From Phytoseiulus persimilis (Eukaryota > Arthropoda > Arachnida > Mesostigmata > Phytoseiidae): 64,000 bases of DNA. The stretch is taken from contig CM075101.1 of NCBI GenBank assembly GCA_037576195.1, positions 45,260,001 through 45,324,000 on the forward strand. The letters run 5' to 3'. The position numbers and the translations under genes were made by a program. A model generated the notes under the pieces. That model saw only the letters and a program-made list of their open reading frames with translations. It made no database searches and was not told the origin of the DNA. How positions within the stretch are numbered: position 1 is the stretch's first letter; each line of letters opens with the position of its first letter. This document shows, piece by piece, positions 32,986 through 43,439 of the stretch.

Positions 32986-33304
32986 CACCTACCATCACTT
33001 CATTGTCATTGACCTATGACAAGACACCGAGATTAACCACATGAAATTCAACTTGAATTCAAATTTCCCTCGCTCCGGAAAAGAAATCTCAAAGGCCTCC
33101 CGCTTCGATTTTTTCGTTCCCATTTTTTCGTTCCACTCCCAGTTACACCCTAGTAAACACGCCCGAAGAGAAGCGCATTTCTGCGCTAAAAAACGCTGGC
33201 AAGAAGTTCTTGGATTGGTCCGATTTTCGGGCGAAAATAAAACGGTCCGATCGACCCAGCAATTCTGCGGCCACAGGGGTCTAAGAACTTTTAATATTCG
33301 GGAA

Positions 33305-33480
33305 ATTTCTCGGATTCGGCTTCTCTGAGGAGCTACAGGCGGAAATGTATGCAGGACGTGATCTTGTCTAGAGGTCGGCTCTTGAAGTCAAGGTTGAAAC
33401 GATCGTTCGCCCTTCTCACAGATAATGAGCTGGAATGCTAGAGTTGCCACGCGTTTGAGCAGCATCCTATGGCGTGTCGG
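33305..33480 (-). repeat. Right inverted flank of the macrosatellite
   Basis: Inverted partner of 24060-24255 (GATTCGGCTTCTCTGAGGAG, GTCGGCTCTTGAAGTCAAG, AACGATCGTTCGCCC). See the left flank. Confidence 0.65.
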
Positions 33481-33809
33481 TCCCCTGGTATTTTTAAAGG
33501 TGCACTCTGCTCGGGAGTATTCCTGCCTGAACGATTGCCATAAGCTAACTTCGGCGTTGGTTTGTACATGGCCAAAAAAGTGTGACGCCTATTTCGTTCC
33601 GCACTCGACACAGGGTCGGGCTTGCTTTTGAGTTCATTGCCTCCCTCCATGTCTGATCCATCGTTCTAGTATCCGTTTCTTTGCGGCTGAGTTGAAGAGT
33701 ACGACTTCAGCCCTCCCGATCTCTCCGTATTCAAGAGGGATGTCCCAACATGAGCATCTGGTTTAAAAGAGTTTCTGCCTTCGAATCGTTACTGTGTATA
33801 TAATCCGAT

Positions 33810-34700
33810 TTGCCATCTTGGGCAGAAATCGCGTGCGATAGGATCGACAGAGATCGGCTGTGGAAGGTACTCCTGGAGAAGAAGATGCCGAGGCCGATGG
33901 TAGAACTAATCAAACTCCTATACACAGATAACGAAGTGATTCTACTATACGGAGAACACCAATCCGACACAGTGCCAACGAGCAAGGGCCTTCGACAGGG
34001 ATGCCCCCTCAGCTCAATCCTGTTCATTCTATATATTCCCAAGTTAGAAGAAAAACTAGAGAGAACAGGTATTGGATGCAGAGTACGACTACCCGAAAAC
34101 ATCTTTGACGTCCGACAGGAAAAAGACTTCCCGATCTGCGGGTTGCTCTTCGCGGATGACTTGGTGCTCATCGGACGAACCAGGAAGGACCTAGAGAGAT
34201 TACTCGAGGTAACATCCAAATTTGGAGATGGAATGGGTCTCCACTTCGACCCGGGAAAGAGCGCGATAGTGGAATTCTCGAAGTGCGCGGATGCAGAACG
34301 GAAATTCGGGATCCAAAATAGAGATCAGCCCATGTTGAATGCATACAAATACCTAGGAATCACTCTATGCAACGAGCGAAACTACCTTGAGGAGCAGGAG
34401 AGAATGTGGGAATCCAAAGCGGAAAGGGTGATACAGCAATGGCACGCCGAATCGCTGTGGAAGTTTAACCGCTCCGAAGTCACGAAAATACAGTGGAAAA
34501 GCACGGCGGTCCCAGCTCTGACTTATGCGAACCCAGTCACAACAATGTCACGGAAAACAAGGAGAAGGCCTGAAACCATACAGCGAGAACCTGGGAAATG
34601 GGCATTGGGACAACCAAGCTCCAACCTCGCCACTGAATTCATAGACGGAGAACTAGGTTGGTCAACCTTCGAGGCCATGGAGAGGCAAAAAGCAAACTGA
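33810..34700 (+). pseudogene. Reverse transcriptase of the truncated non-LTR element
   Basis: A 296-residue frame. ACDRIDRDRLWKVLLEKKMP (AFDxIDRxxLW palm motif), KGLRQGCPLSSILFILYIPK (RT motif 4) and LLFADDLVLIG (catalytic box, Asp pair intact), then HFDPGKSAIVEF and YKYLGITL. The KGLRQGCPLSPxLF and LFADD forms separate it from the other two RTs in this window. The frame ends early (34700) and downstream parts continue in other frames, so it is not functional. Family role: copying element RNA at a nicked target. Confidence 0.85.
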
Positions 34701-35432
34701 CATACCTGGCAAGAATCAGCGAAATGAGCGAAATCAGATGGCCAGGAGCGATTTTCACAATGACGAAAATCGCCAACATACCAATCAGACTACAGAAGAG
34801 GAGCCTACAGCTAACGGGGACCTTCGGGCTGCGCGGACATGAGGGAACTCCCGAGAAGAATCATTTGGGTATCACAGACAGCCTACAAAAGTATGTAGAC
34901 GAAACCATCAAAGCCAAGCTCGACTAGGCATGCCAGAGAGGAATGGCGGGATGAAAACTCTCGAGCTATACAGGCACTACAGAACGGTGCGAGGAAACAT
35001 CGAGCACATATACGACAACACGAGAGGCAGTCACCTACCGGCGAACGCCAGAGCGGGTTGTCTAAATGTCTACAGACCAGGAAATGCCGGTCAAAATTCG
35101 AAGACATCGACACGACGTGCCTCAGATGCGGGCTAGAAGGAGAAACCCTCGAACATGTGATCTTACATGCAGAAAGCCAATCAACATAGAGGAGGAGACC
35201 CGGAAGAAACTTGGACTCCATAAGGACAGCAGCGCGAAGACGATACTGAACACTAAGGAAACGCTGGAGGAATGAGAACTGGAGGAACGCCAACCGCCGA
35301 AGCAACGAGTACAACGGAACAAGTGGCGCAGGGATCAGCCACAACATTGCCCTCTAACTAGGGTCTCCCTGAATATACTTGAAATGTAAAGATAGAGGGG
35401 AGATGATCAATAAATATCCATCCATCCATCCA
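33826..35432 (+). mobile_element. 5'-truncated non-LTR retrotransposon with ATCC tail
   Basis: Starts inside the RT domain and runs through to a 3' end with AATAAA (35409-35414) and a short (ATCC)n tail. The 5' truncation plus microsatellite tail is typical of target-primed insertion. C-terminal remnants past 34.7 kb include a CLRCGLEGETLEHV zinc-knuckle-like motif near 35.1 kb in a shifted frame. No clear target duplication was found. Confidence 0.82.
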
Positions 35433-35964
35433 GAATCATATTTGGCTATCTGGAGCGATTCATCGCACTCATCTATAACGAAGTGGCGAATCTTCCTCTG
35501 AGCCTCTCTGGCTTGGATGATTGACCATCCAAGTTCGCGTACAGTCTTGTTCCTGTTGGCACAGGTCGTTTGCTCACCCTAAAATCCCGCACATAACGAG
35601 CATTGTTATTTCCGATTTTATCGGCTACCTTCTTGCGAGCGAGAAATGACTGAATCTCACAGAGGATTTCCCTCCGGTGGTCGTCTCGGGTCCAGCAAAG
35701 TTATCGGGAAAAGGCTGCCGGAGAAATTTGAAGCGCTACTGTACAGCCTGAAAACCTGAGATGGAGGTGCTATTCGAAGCTCAGAGCAAGATAAGTTCTG
35801 ATGGATGAATAATCATGGTGTTATCAGCCGGCCGGAGTCGGGCGCGCTCTGCGTGCTTGGACTGGCAAGGTTTCACAATTGAAACCTCGCCAGTTTTCTC
35901 GAACTAAGAGACCAAACGTATTCCTATCTACTTCCAGCTCAAAACCTCGGGACATTCTTGTCAA
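35433..35964. other. Unassigned stretch
   Basis: Between the LINE tail and the first array unit. No recognisable feature. Confidence 0.4.
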
Positions 35965-36650
35965 TTGACGATGATGTCCAGTGCCCCTCTTCGGTTGAGC
36001 CCCACGAGGATGAGGTCGTCCAGGAAATCGCGACGAAACAGGATGCGCGGCCCCGCTTCAGAAAACGGAGAGGAGTGCCGAGAGGCGCAGAAGCCTGTAG
36101 CTAAACGAAGTATAGAACTACTCCAACGGATTTCGAGGATGACAGTCGACAAACGTCTCCAGTTTGTGTCGACCTCGTTCGCAGAATCTCGAGGATGAAG
36201 GAAAGACGGATATCAGTTGATGAGTGTTTCGTCAAGCACTGGAAGCCCAATCGCTGTTACATATTCCATCAACGCGTTTATTCAGGGAGAGCTTCATCGT
36301 GTTGCTTCAGGCATCGCATTCCGGAAACAATGATCCTAAGCGCCTGAAGAGCCATCCGTGATCTTATAATGAGGATAGATACATTTTGGCGAGAATCCAG
36401 CATCAGGGGTTTGCTATCTCTGTTCTCCGCTTAATCGGAATAGGATGGTCTGGACCCGATGTGTGCCGACTGAGCGGAGTTCACTGTATTGAGTTTCACG
36501 GATTAATGGAGGTCCAGAAGATGAAAACGAATGAACTTCGACTAGGAGGAGCAGTGTCAACTATTTGGTGTCAACAAAAACGTCGAGGGGATAATCATGA
36601 GAATTCGATTTATTCGAACGGAGAATCATATATAATTCATTTATCTACAC
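35965..36650. repeat. Array block A, copy 1
   Basis: First of five copies (also 41935-42680, 47602-48443, 50050-50891, 59822-60575). Shared landmarks are GAGTGCCGAGAGGCGCAGAA, GATGAGTGTTTCGTCAAGCA (GTTCCGTC in the last copy) and GGTCTGGACCCGAT. The 5' part of this copy is diverged, lacking the conserved lead-in. No gene recognised. Confidence 0.85.
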
Positions 36651-36775
36651 AGCGCGGACAGGCAGCATGTGCTATGATGAATTCATCCATGATCTCGACC
36701 CAACACCGTCTCGGGACGCTTCCGCGATGAACTTGCGGGTCGGAAGTTTTTTTTTGAACTGCTTCCGACGCTCCC

Positions 36776-36783
36776 GTTGGATC
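36776..36783. repeat. 8-bp target duplication, left (GTTGGATC)
   Basis: Directly repeated at 37651-37658, on either side of the foldback element. The uninterrupted site in array unit 3 reads CGTTGGATCCTGAG (near 51122). Confidence 0.85.
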
Positions 36784-37650
36784 GGCGTAGCCTCAGATGC
36801 CAGAAACTCAGATGCCAGACTCTCAGATGCCAGAAACTCAGATGCCAGAAACTCAGATGCCAGAATAAAACACTCCCCCGACTGCGGATGGGTCCCCGCT
36901 GATTCAGCGGGTTATTGGAGGCCGCGAATGAAGTTAGGCAGAACCGGGGAGCTCGATGGGGAAAGCTACAGCTCCAAAGGTTCTAGCACAGGCTACCTCT
37001 GTTACCCTCCTTGGGCCAACAGGATCAGCTTGAGAACCACCCCGGACATGTGATTATTGTCGATCGACGTGGAAAACTCAACGACGTCCTCATTGCGGGT
37101 GTCCGGACCCGCCTCAATCCTACACTCTCTCCGTCACTGGCAGTGATGATTCGCTAGCGACGAGTAGAAAGGAAGGTAGTTCCTCCCATAACTCCGTGCA
37201 TTGAGTGAGGAATCGCCGAGCTAGCGGCCCAAAATCCAAGTTGAGGCCGAGCGAGCTTTCGGCGAAGGGGGCTGCGACCGCTCGGAATGCGCGAAGGATC
37301 GCTTTTCTATTTCCCCGGAGCTCGAGTCCCCGAACGTCCACGCTGATCGAGATTGAAGACATGCATCGAATGTCCCATCCATTCATCATGATTCATTCGT
37401 TGCCATCATCAGCAAACCATCAATGAATCACAGGGGGTGCGGTGCAGCGTGTACCATATGTACAAAGGGTCTGCCGCATGACTCGCGCTCGTTGCAGACG
37501 TCGGAGACGCTTTGCTCCCAAATCCGCTTGATTAGCGGGGATCTATCCGGGATCGGGAGAGGGTTTCATTCTGGCATCTGAGTTTCTGGCATCTGAGTTT
37601 CTGGCATCTGAGATTCTGGCATCTGAGTTTCTGGCATCTGAGGCATAACC
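36784..37650. mobile_element. Foldback-type transposon with 15-bp-repeat termini
   Basis: An 867-bp insertion in the 3' part of BTB copy 1. The ends are inverted repeats of roughly 120 bp: GGCGTAGCCTCAGATGCC at left and the inverse of GGTTATGCCTCAGATGCC at right, each followed by about five tandem 15-bp units (CAGATGCCAGAAACT) and then by related sequence ending in a CCCCGCT.A motif. It is flanked by an 8-bp direct repeat (GTTGGATC; 9-10 bp if imperfect ends are counted). Other array units have no insertion at this site. The interior (about 600 bp) encodes nothing recognisable. Tandem repeats within the termini are typical of foldback elements, and 8-9-bp duplications fit hAT or Mutator-like transposases. 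Confidence 0.88.
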
Positions 37651-38123
37651 GTTGGATCCCGAGGACGCTGGAACTTCGCCAAAGACTCCAGAAGGCACGG
37701 GACATCGAAATGGAGTGCAGCATCGTATAGCAGCTGCACATTTCCGGGATGGATCACCACCTGTCCCGACACGAAGAACCACCGGATCGACGCAAGCGTC
37801 GTTGAAGGGATGCCCGTGTCGATCCTTTCGGGCGCTGGAGATGGCCGGCTCTCCTTGAGCGCTCGGAAGCGCTTGCTGATCAAGGAGAGCAATTGATAGC
37901 TTATAGGGAACGTTTCTCCCTCGGAGGATATCAGCCGAGTATCCAGAATGCACCGTCTCAGGCACTTGGTGGCAGAAGAGCACTGTGATCGGTCGAGTAA
38001 CCGATCCTCTAAAGGAATTTTCACTTTGAGAGGTCCGAGACTCTCCGCGACTCCTTCCGTCGGAGTCGTCCGCTGATTCCTGTTGTCCACCAGACGGCGA
38101 GTAGAGAAGCTTCGAGGAGCCAT
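37566..38123 (-). pseudogene. BTB-domain gene copy 1, 3' end replaced by transposon
   Basis: Starts MAPRSFSTRRLVDNRNQRTT at 38123 in a strong start context (CTACCATGG on the minus strand). The BTB/POZ domain lies at about residues 68-150: SSEGETFPISYQLLSLISKR, TLASIRWFFVSGQVVIHPGN and VQLLYDAALHFDVPCLLESL, matching the core-helix pattern of BTB folds (FxVHxxxLxxxSxxFxxL ... Y.G.V.I...NV..LL.AA..L.V..L...). At residue 158 the frame runs into the foldback element and continues as repeats of MPETQ, so the native 45-residue tail is lost. BTB proteins mediate dimerisation and often link targets to Cul3 ubiquitin ligases; no BACK, Kelch or zinc-finger partner domain is present, so the role is unknown. 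Confidence 0.75.
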
Positions 38124-38171
38124 GGTAGACTGATGAGGGTCTTTGGGAACTGCGTGCGATCGAGAGATGCA

Positions 38172-38210
38172 GAGTGAATGTGCACCGGATACCCCACGCC
38201 ACCTTATATT
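38172..38210 (-). promoter_or_regulatory. TATA box and initiator of BTB copy 1
   Basis: The minus strand reads AATATAAGG (38202-38210), 79 bp upstream of the ATG, and a TTCACTCT initiator-like motif about 30 bp downstream of it. The arrangement is kept in all four copies. Confidence 0.6.
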
Positions 38211-38214
38211 GCTC

Positions 38215-39986
38215 TCAAGACCGCGCTCCGCCCTCGAGCGGAGAGGGCATCCTGGGTGCTGGGCTCTTCGAGGATACTTCAGCGGCTACCCCGAGAGCGC
38301 AAATATGATTGGATGCGCGAGAATGTGCACTTCCAAGAAATTCGAGCCCTGTGATGAGAGCCGTCATTCCGTTAGATATGAGGGATGGCGCGAACTCCGA
38401 CACGGGCCGGAAAGAGGACTTTTCCGGCGAAAATGATCCTCGACATCGGCCGGTTGATCGGAAATTCGAGAACCGCCGGAGTGTATTGTATTCGAGGGTC
38501 CTCGATCTTCACCAGATCAAAGTACTCCCGTCAGACCCCGGGACACGGCTCTCTTTCTTTGTCAACCAGATCTGAACGCGTTAGTTCTGCGTTCTCCGAT
38601 CGAGAAGATTGAAGTGGTCGACCCATCAAAAGAAGACTAACGGAACACGTCGCAGAAACGTCTGAGATCCCGAAGTTCACTCTCTCGAAATAAAAGAAAT
38701 CGTCTTTCTCGAAACGCATCGTATGAGCGGCCTGAAGATCCTGAAGGGTGAAAACGCGTACGCGGAGAGTATTCGGCAAAGCGCGAGCTACTCGGGTTTC
38801 GCAGGGCATGTGGCAGGATTCGCGTTGGTCTGGATATGCAATCGCTTTCCCAATGTATCAGGACGGTGGGAAGTTTGAGCAGGACGCTCCTTGCTCTCGG
38901 TTACTCCTCGGACAATTCTACGACGATGATATATCATAGTGTTGAGGTACGTTCTTGTGAATCCTCGACTTGACTCGTCGATACTCGAAATACCCCGGAT
39001 CCACTGGGCGGAAAGTGTCTAAATTGACAGGGGCTACGATGTGGAACAGTGGAACCGATATTTAGAGGCCGAATATCGAAACCAGATTTCTTGAGTGTAC
39101 TCTCGACCGAAAGGGGAACAGTTTAGTCATCGATTCAGAAAATCGATATTCCAACATACTTGATTCACCCTCAATTAATCGGGAAGCGTCAACGGTCAAT
39201 CGATCGATTGTCCATATTGCTGTTGCCACATCTCGATGGAGGAACATGTGCTCTTTAAATCACAACAGAACCGCACTCAGTACCCCCCAGCCAAGCGAAG
39301 CTTCATTTAGCCTTACCAGTTCCCCTGCAGAGCTTATTCGTCAAGTCAGTTTCGAAACTCAGACTACGGAGGAATGAAGCTCGTGGCCGAAATTATACGT
39401 GAGGACCGAGAGTCGGACTGGTCGGTTCGATCCTCCATAACTTGAGGCATCATCTTCTGCGGCTGTCGACGTCGAGCGAATATCTTCCATGTTGAATGCA
39501 CCTCTGATGATTGGGAGCAAAGTTACACATGTCAGGAATCGGAGGTGCTCCTTTTACTGCACATGAGCCGATCAGAATCCACGCGAGAAATTTAGAGGAG
39601 AGTTTCCAGCGCAGAACCAGGTCCATCAGTGAGGAATTGTGGGAAGGAGTCCTCATGCAGATTTCCCTGGGCAAATTTTATCATTAAGTTCGAGAAGTCT
39701 CACACGATCCCAAAAGTTCTGGCTCTCAGAAAATTTCGTCTGTGTACTCGAGCGTTCGACGAGGATGGATAGGTGAATCGAGGTGTGAGAAATCATGAAT
39801 ACAATTGTTCGTGAGAATGGCACGCTCACTGAATGAAGTCGACCGATTTTAGGAACCAAACTTGACATTTACATGTGAATTGAGTCACCACTATGTTAAT
39901 TGAGTCTCACAGAGCATTCTAGGTACAAAACATGAACACGAATCTACTTGCACTGGGACAGGGCGATATTGTGCCTCGCGGCGAAA
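38215..39986. repeat. Array blocks B and C, unit 1
   Basis: Block B (38.31-38.88 kb) and block C (39.03-39.98 kb) recur at 44.17-45.96, 52.50-54.12 and, without block C, 62.13-62.69 kb. Compared with unit 2, about 640 bp between the BTB promoter and block B are deleted at about 38281. Short frames on both strands are shared by copies, but none shows a known domain. Confidence 0.8.
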
Positions 39987-40634
39987 TCATGCGTCTCGGG
40001 AGTCCAGCATGAGTGTCACGGCTCCATCGTTTTCGACGTGCACTTCCATATACTCCCCGTAGTCGCTCCCCTTGACTTTCCCCGATCCGTGCAGTGTCTC
40101 GAGTGTAGCGACGAATGACTCGAAGAACGCAGCGGAAGCTTCGTCAGGCATGGCCTCAGGGTACTCCAACTTGTTCTCTATAAAACGCCATGAAGGCTCC
40201 GTTAGACGTCTACCCAAACGCTGGTGAGCAGGAATGCAATGGAGGCGGAAGCTTCCACGACTCTCAACTTTCACAATCGCGAACAAAAAGGGCTGACTGA
40301 CGCAGAGTATTTCAAGTTTTTTTTCGATGACGGTGCAATTCTCCTCTACCCCTTCTGCAGAGAATAATTTCGTATCCAATATTTTCCTCACGATGTAAGC
40401 GAGATCTGCCTCGGTGTAGTCCTTGTGGAATCCTGTAAACATACGAATAACCGTTAATCCTACCGCGAGCAACTGCCTTCGGCAGGATCCCTGCCTCTAC
40501 CTTCATCAACTCCACAGAAATAGTCTGTAGTTGAACTCACCGACTAGGACGCACAGTCCAGCTTCAATTGAAGCCACGAGATCGGTCTTGATCGTCTAAT
40601 CCGCCGCCGACACTCTCTTGATCACAGCATGCAT
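39987..40634 (-). pseudogene. DTD1: DTD1-like D-aminoacyl-tRNA deacylase, type a, copy 1
   Basis: Three exons on the minus strand: 40634-40541, 40432-40268, 40177-39987, totalling 149 codons, the usual core length of DTD. Exon 1 reads MHAVIKRVSAAD then a TAG stop (40598-40596) at codon 13, then TIKTDLVASIEAGLCVLVG. Exon 2 has DYTEADLAYIVRKILDTKLF and EILCVSQPFLFAIVK; exon 3 has NKLEYPEAMPDEASAAFFES and EYMEVHVENDGAVTLMLDS. LCVSQ and the VxNDGxVT(L/I) segment correspond to the conserved SQF and NxGP motifs of the active site; here SQF is SQP and NDGP is NDGA, so catalysis is doubtful. Intron 1 has GTGAGT and TTTACAG; the intron 2 donor is TTGAGA where copies 2 and 3 have GTGAGA. DTD removes D-amino acids from mischarged tRNA in the cytosol. 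Confidence 0.85.
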
Positions 40635-41340
40635 TTTGAGATTCGAGGCTCGTTTGGTGTGGAATAGAGTTCCCGTTATTGTGGCATCTGTTAGAGTTGG
40701 ACGCGGGGCAGAATGGATCCCGCCTACGTCACATCGATGGCCACTCCACGCTCAACCACGCCGGATAATCCGAAAATACACTCATTCAGAGATAAGATGA
40801 GGAATTCCGGTGGAATGAGCGAAGTTCCTCTGCATCAGAAAATAGGGACCGCTATGACTGGTTGCGGCTTTAATCGAGATCGGATCGGGGGCGTTCATCT
40901 TTCTTCAGGGGGTGTTCCGATGCTCTGAGGGTTGCTCTCAAACAAATCACCAAGGCCATCACAAGAGCGGGAAGCTTCAAATTACCCGAACATTGTTTTT
41001 TTCAAAGATGAGACAGCGACCGGACGGAAATCAAGGGGGAAGACCGGACAAAGAAACGGAGAGTTGGGTTGCGGAGCTCAGAGAGCCTCGTATATTCTCT
41101 TCGGACCTTTATTTTCACAGAAACAATCTCTTGCACATAACCATCTCACTATCGAGCAAGAAGCACTTCTTTCCTCACCTTCCCAACCACGACTTTACCC
41201 AAAGCTTGAGTTTGATCCGCACGGTTTTGATTCCTGAAGGAACTCTGACGGGTCATGAACGCTCAACCCGAAATATGCGAAAACCGGAGGAGTAACAAGG
41301 AAACATGGGCAGAGGTGAGGCGACGGAGTCATGAGGAGAT
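40635..41340. repeat. Array block D, unit 1
   Basis: Lies upstream of the type-a deacylase. Matches 46615-47285 (for example GGGGCGTTCATCTTTCTTCA and CTCACTATCGAGCA) and is largely missing from unit 3. No gene recognised; it may hold the type-a promoter. Confidence 0.75.
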
Positions 41341-41344
41341 TCGA

Positions 41345-41935
41345 GTTCTCGAACGACAGGCCATGAACCTCGAGGTGCTCGCCGTAGTCGCTCCCCTAAA
41401 CTTTTCCCGGGCCTTGCAATGTCCCGAATTCAACGACGAAAGATTCGGAGAACGCCGTGGATGCCTCCTTAGGCATGTTATCCGGGTTTGATATCTTGGC
41501 GAAACAGCAAGAAATATTCCCAGGACATTGTTTCCAACTCTGGGGAGTATGCCCACAGAACTCTCCATTCCCACACTTCACTATTGCGAGGAATTCGGCT
41601 GACGCAAAGTATATTTTCGTATTTTCTCGACACCGGTGCATTCATATTCTGTCCTTACCGCAGGAAACACTTTGGCATGCGAGATTTTCATAATCATAAA
41701 CGCTAGATCTGCCTCGGTATCGTTTCTGTGGAGTCCTGCGAATCCCGGAAAGCTGGCAAACCTCGACCTACCGAACCACCGCGATCAGCAATATTGAACA
41801 TTTCCAGGAATATCCGCTGTGAGAGATTTCACCGGCCAAAGACTCAGAATCCAGCCTGAGTGAAAGCTGCGGAACCGCTCCCGATACTCATTACCGCCTC
41901 TGACTTTCTCTCGACGGCGTGCACTGTGGAGTTTC
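41345..41935 (-). pseudogene. DTD1: DTD1-like deacylase, type b, copy 1 (decayed)
   Basis: All three exons are still traceable. Exon 1 (about 41935-41840): VHAVERKSEAV and a QAGF / stop / VFG segment. Exon 2 (about 41745-41575): LHRNDTEADLAFMIMK with an acceptor-like CGCAG in front. Exon 3 (about 41530-41345): NPDNMPKEASTAFSESFVV and GSDYGEHLEVHGLSFEN in different frames. Divergence from type a is far greater than between type-a copies, so the a/b duplication predates the array expansion. Confidence 0.72.
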
Positions 41936-42680
41936 AGAAGTTGATAATTCTGGTCAAAGTCTGCTCGGTTCATGACGGCGAACCACGCTCCGGTAGATGG
42001 TCACTCATGGCGCAAACGTCAGGTTCCGTGATTCTCTGCAAGTTCGAACTCACGATTGTGACGAGTCGAGGAATAGCAGCGCTCGCATTCAGCTTCTTGG
42101 TGGGACGCACGAGGATGAGATCGTACAGGAAATCGCGGCGAAGCAGGATGTGTGGCCCTGGTTCAGAAAACGGCGAGGAGTGCCGAGAGGCGCAGAAGCC
42201 TGTAGCTGAGCGAAGTATAGAACTACTCCAACGGATTCCGAGGAAGACAGTCCACAAACGTCTCCAGTTTGTGTCGACCTCTTTCGAAGGATCTCGAGGA
42301 TGAAGGAAAGACGGATATCAGTTGATGAGTGTTTCGTCAAGCACTGGAAGCCCAATCGCTGTTACATATTCCATCAGCGCGTTTATTCAGGGAGAGCTTC
42401 ATCGTGTTGCTTCAGGTATCACATCCCGGGAACAATGATCCTGAGCGCCTGAAGAGCCACCCGTGATCTCATAATGAGGATTGATACATTCTGGCGACAA
42501 TCTAGCATAAGGGGTTTGCTTTCTCTGTTCTCCCCTTAATCGAATCAGGATGGTCTGGACCCGATTTGTACCGATTAAGCGGAATTCACTGTATTGAGTT
42601 TCGAGGAACAATGGAGGTCCAGAAGATGAACTTCGACTAGCGGGAGCAGTGTCAACTATTTGGTGTCAACAAAAACATCG
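41936..42680. repeat. Array block A, copy 2
   Basis: See copy 1. A long plus frame (41860-42303) and a minus frame (41970-42257) are both preserved in all later copies, including a 12-bp in-frame length difference; no domain is recognised and preservation may only reflect recent duplication. Confidence 0.85.
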
Positions 42681-42735
42681 AGGGAATAATCATCGAGGGG
42701 AATTCGATTTATTCGAACAGAAAATCATATATGAT

Positions 42736-43347
42736 TCATTTACCTACACAGCGCGGACAGGCAGCATGTGCTATGATGAATTCATCCATAATCTCGACCC
42801 AGCACCGTCTCGGGACGCTTCCGCGGTGAACTTGCGGGTCGGAAGGTTTTTTTTGGACTACTTCCGACGCTCCCGTTGAATCCTGAGGACGCTGGAACTT
42901 CGCCAAAGACTCCAGAAGGCACGGGACATCGAAATGGAGTGCAGCTTCGTACAGCAGCTGCACATTTCCGGGATGGATCACCACCTGTCCTGACACAAAG
43001 AACCACCGGATCGACGCAAGCGTCGTTGAAGGGATGCCCGTGTCGATCCTTCCGGGCGCTGGAGATGGCCGGCCCTCCTTGAGCGCTCGGAAGCGCTTGC
43101 TGATCAAGGAGAGCAATTGATAACTTATAGGGAACGTTTCTCCCTCGGAGGATATCAGCCGAGTATCCAGAATGCACCGCCTCAGGCACTTGGTGGCGGA
43201 AGAGCACTGTGATCGGTCGAGTAACCGATCCTCTAAAGGAATTTTCACTTTGAGAGGTCCGAGACTCTCCGCGACTCCTTCCGTCGGAGTCGTCCGCTGA
43301 TTCCTGTTGTCCACCAGACGGCGAGTAGAGAAGCTTCGAGGAGCCAT
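42736..43347 (-). CDS. BTB-domain protein, copy 2
   Basis: An uninterrupted 203-residue frame from ATG (43347; context CTACCATGG) to stop. The N-terminal 67 residues are Ser/Arg-rich and unstructured-looking. The BTB domain occupies about residues 68-150, including GETFPISYQLLSLISKRFRA, IPSTTLASIRWFFVSGQVVI and NVQLLYEAALHFDVPCLL. The tail carries GASEVVQKKPSDPQVHRGSV and ends ACPRCVGK. It lacks BACK, Kelch, MATH or zinc-finger partners, making it much shorter than most BTB adaptors. It has its own promoter (TATA at 43426-43434) and lies 0.6 kb from block A. Transcription direction is the same as the neighbouring deacylase copies. Function unknown; BTB homodimerisation is expected. Confidence 0.72.
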   Translation of the reverse strand: MAPRSFSTRRLVDNRNQRTTPTEGVAESLGPLKVKIPLEDRLLDRSQCSSATKCLRRCILDTRLISSEGETFPISYQLLSLISKRFRALKEGRPSPAPGRIDTGIPSTTLASIRWFFVSGQVVIHPGNVQLLYEAALHFDVPCLLESLAKFQRPQDSTGASEVVQKKPSDPQVHRGSVPRRCWVEIMDEFIIAHAACPRCVGK

Positions 43348-43395
43348 GGTAGACTGATGAGGGTCTTTGGGAACTGCGTGCGATCGAGAGATGCA

Positions 43396-43434
43396 GAGTG
43401 AATGTGCACCGGATACCCCACGCCACCTTATATT
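43396..43434 (-). promoter_or_regulatory. TATA box and initiator of BTB copy 2
   Basis: AATATAAGG on the minus strand at 43426-43434, 79 bp upstream of the ATG at 43347; TTCACTCT initiator-like motif downstream. Confidence 0.6.
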
Positions 43435-43439
43435 GCTCT

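Larger units (their letters stand above)
24256..33200. repeat. Macrosatellite, three 3.35-3.54 kb units
   Basis: Units begin with an A-rich run then GGAACGGTTCATCCACGGG at about 24268, 27808 and 31162, giving spacings of about 3540 and 3354 bp. Each unit runs: A-rich start, a non-coding block, LINE endonuclease fragment (minus), 45-bp arrays, a core of about 500 bp (26.28-26.83 and 29.50-30.05 kb), inverted 45-bp arrays, a spacer, direct arrays, then CTAGTAAACACGCCCGAAGA near the end. Units 1 and 2 differ in array length by exact 45-bp multiples (an offset change of 135 bp between the cores and the end of the inverted array). Unit 3 diverges after about 32605 and lacks the core. Confidence 0.88.

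Noticed and set aside
38309-38575. Short plus frames with VLDLHQIKVLPS in block B, conserved in five copies
   Set aside because: Between the old copy (5.7 kb) and recent copies most substitutions change the amino acid in both the plus frame and the opposite minus frame, so neither looks selected.
41860-42303. Block A open frame of 147 residues repeated in four units
   Set aside because: No domain, and an overlapping antisense frame is equally conserved; recent duplication explains the preservation.
42399-42611. Long bracovirus-like or other proviral segment organisation
   Set aside because: No capsid, polymerase or direct-repeat excision junctions were recognised; the duplicated units are explained by host genes and transposons.
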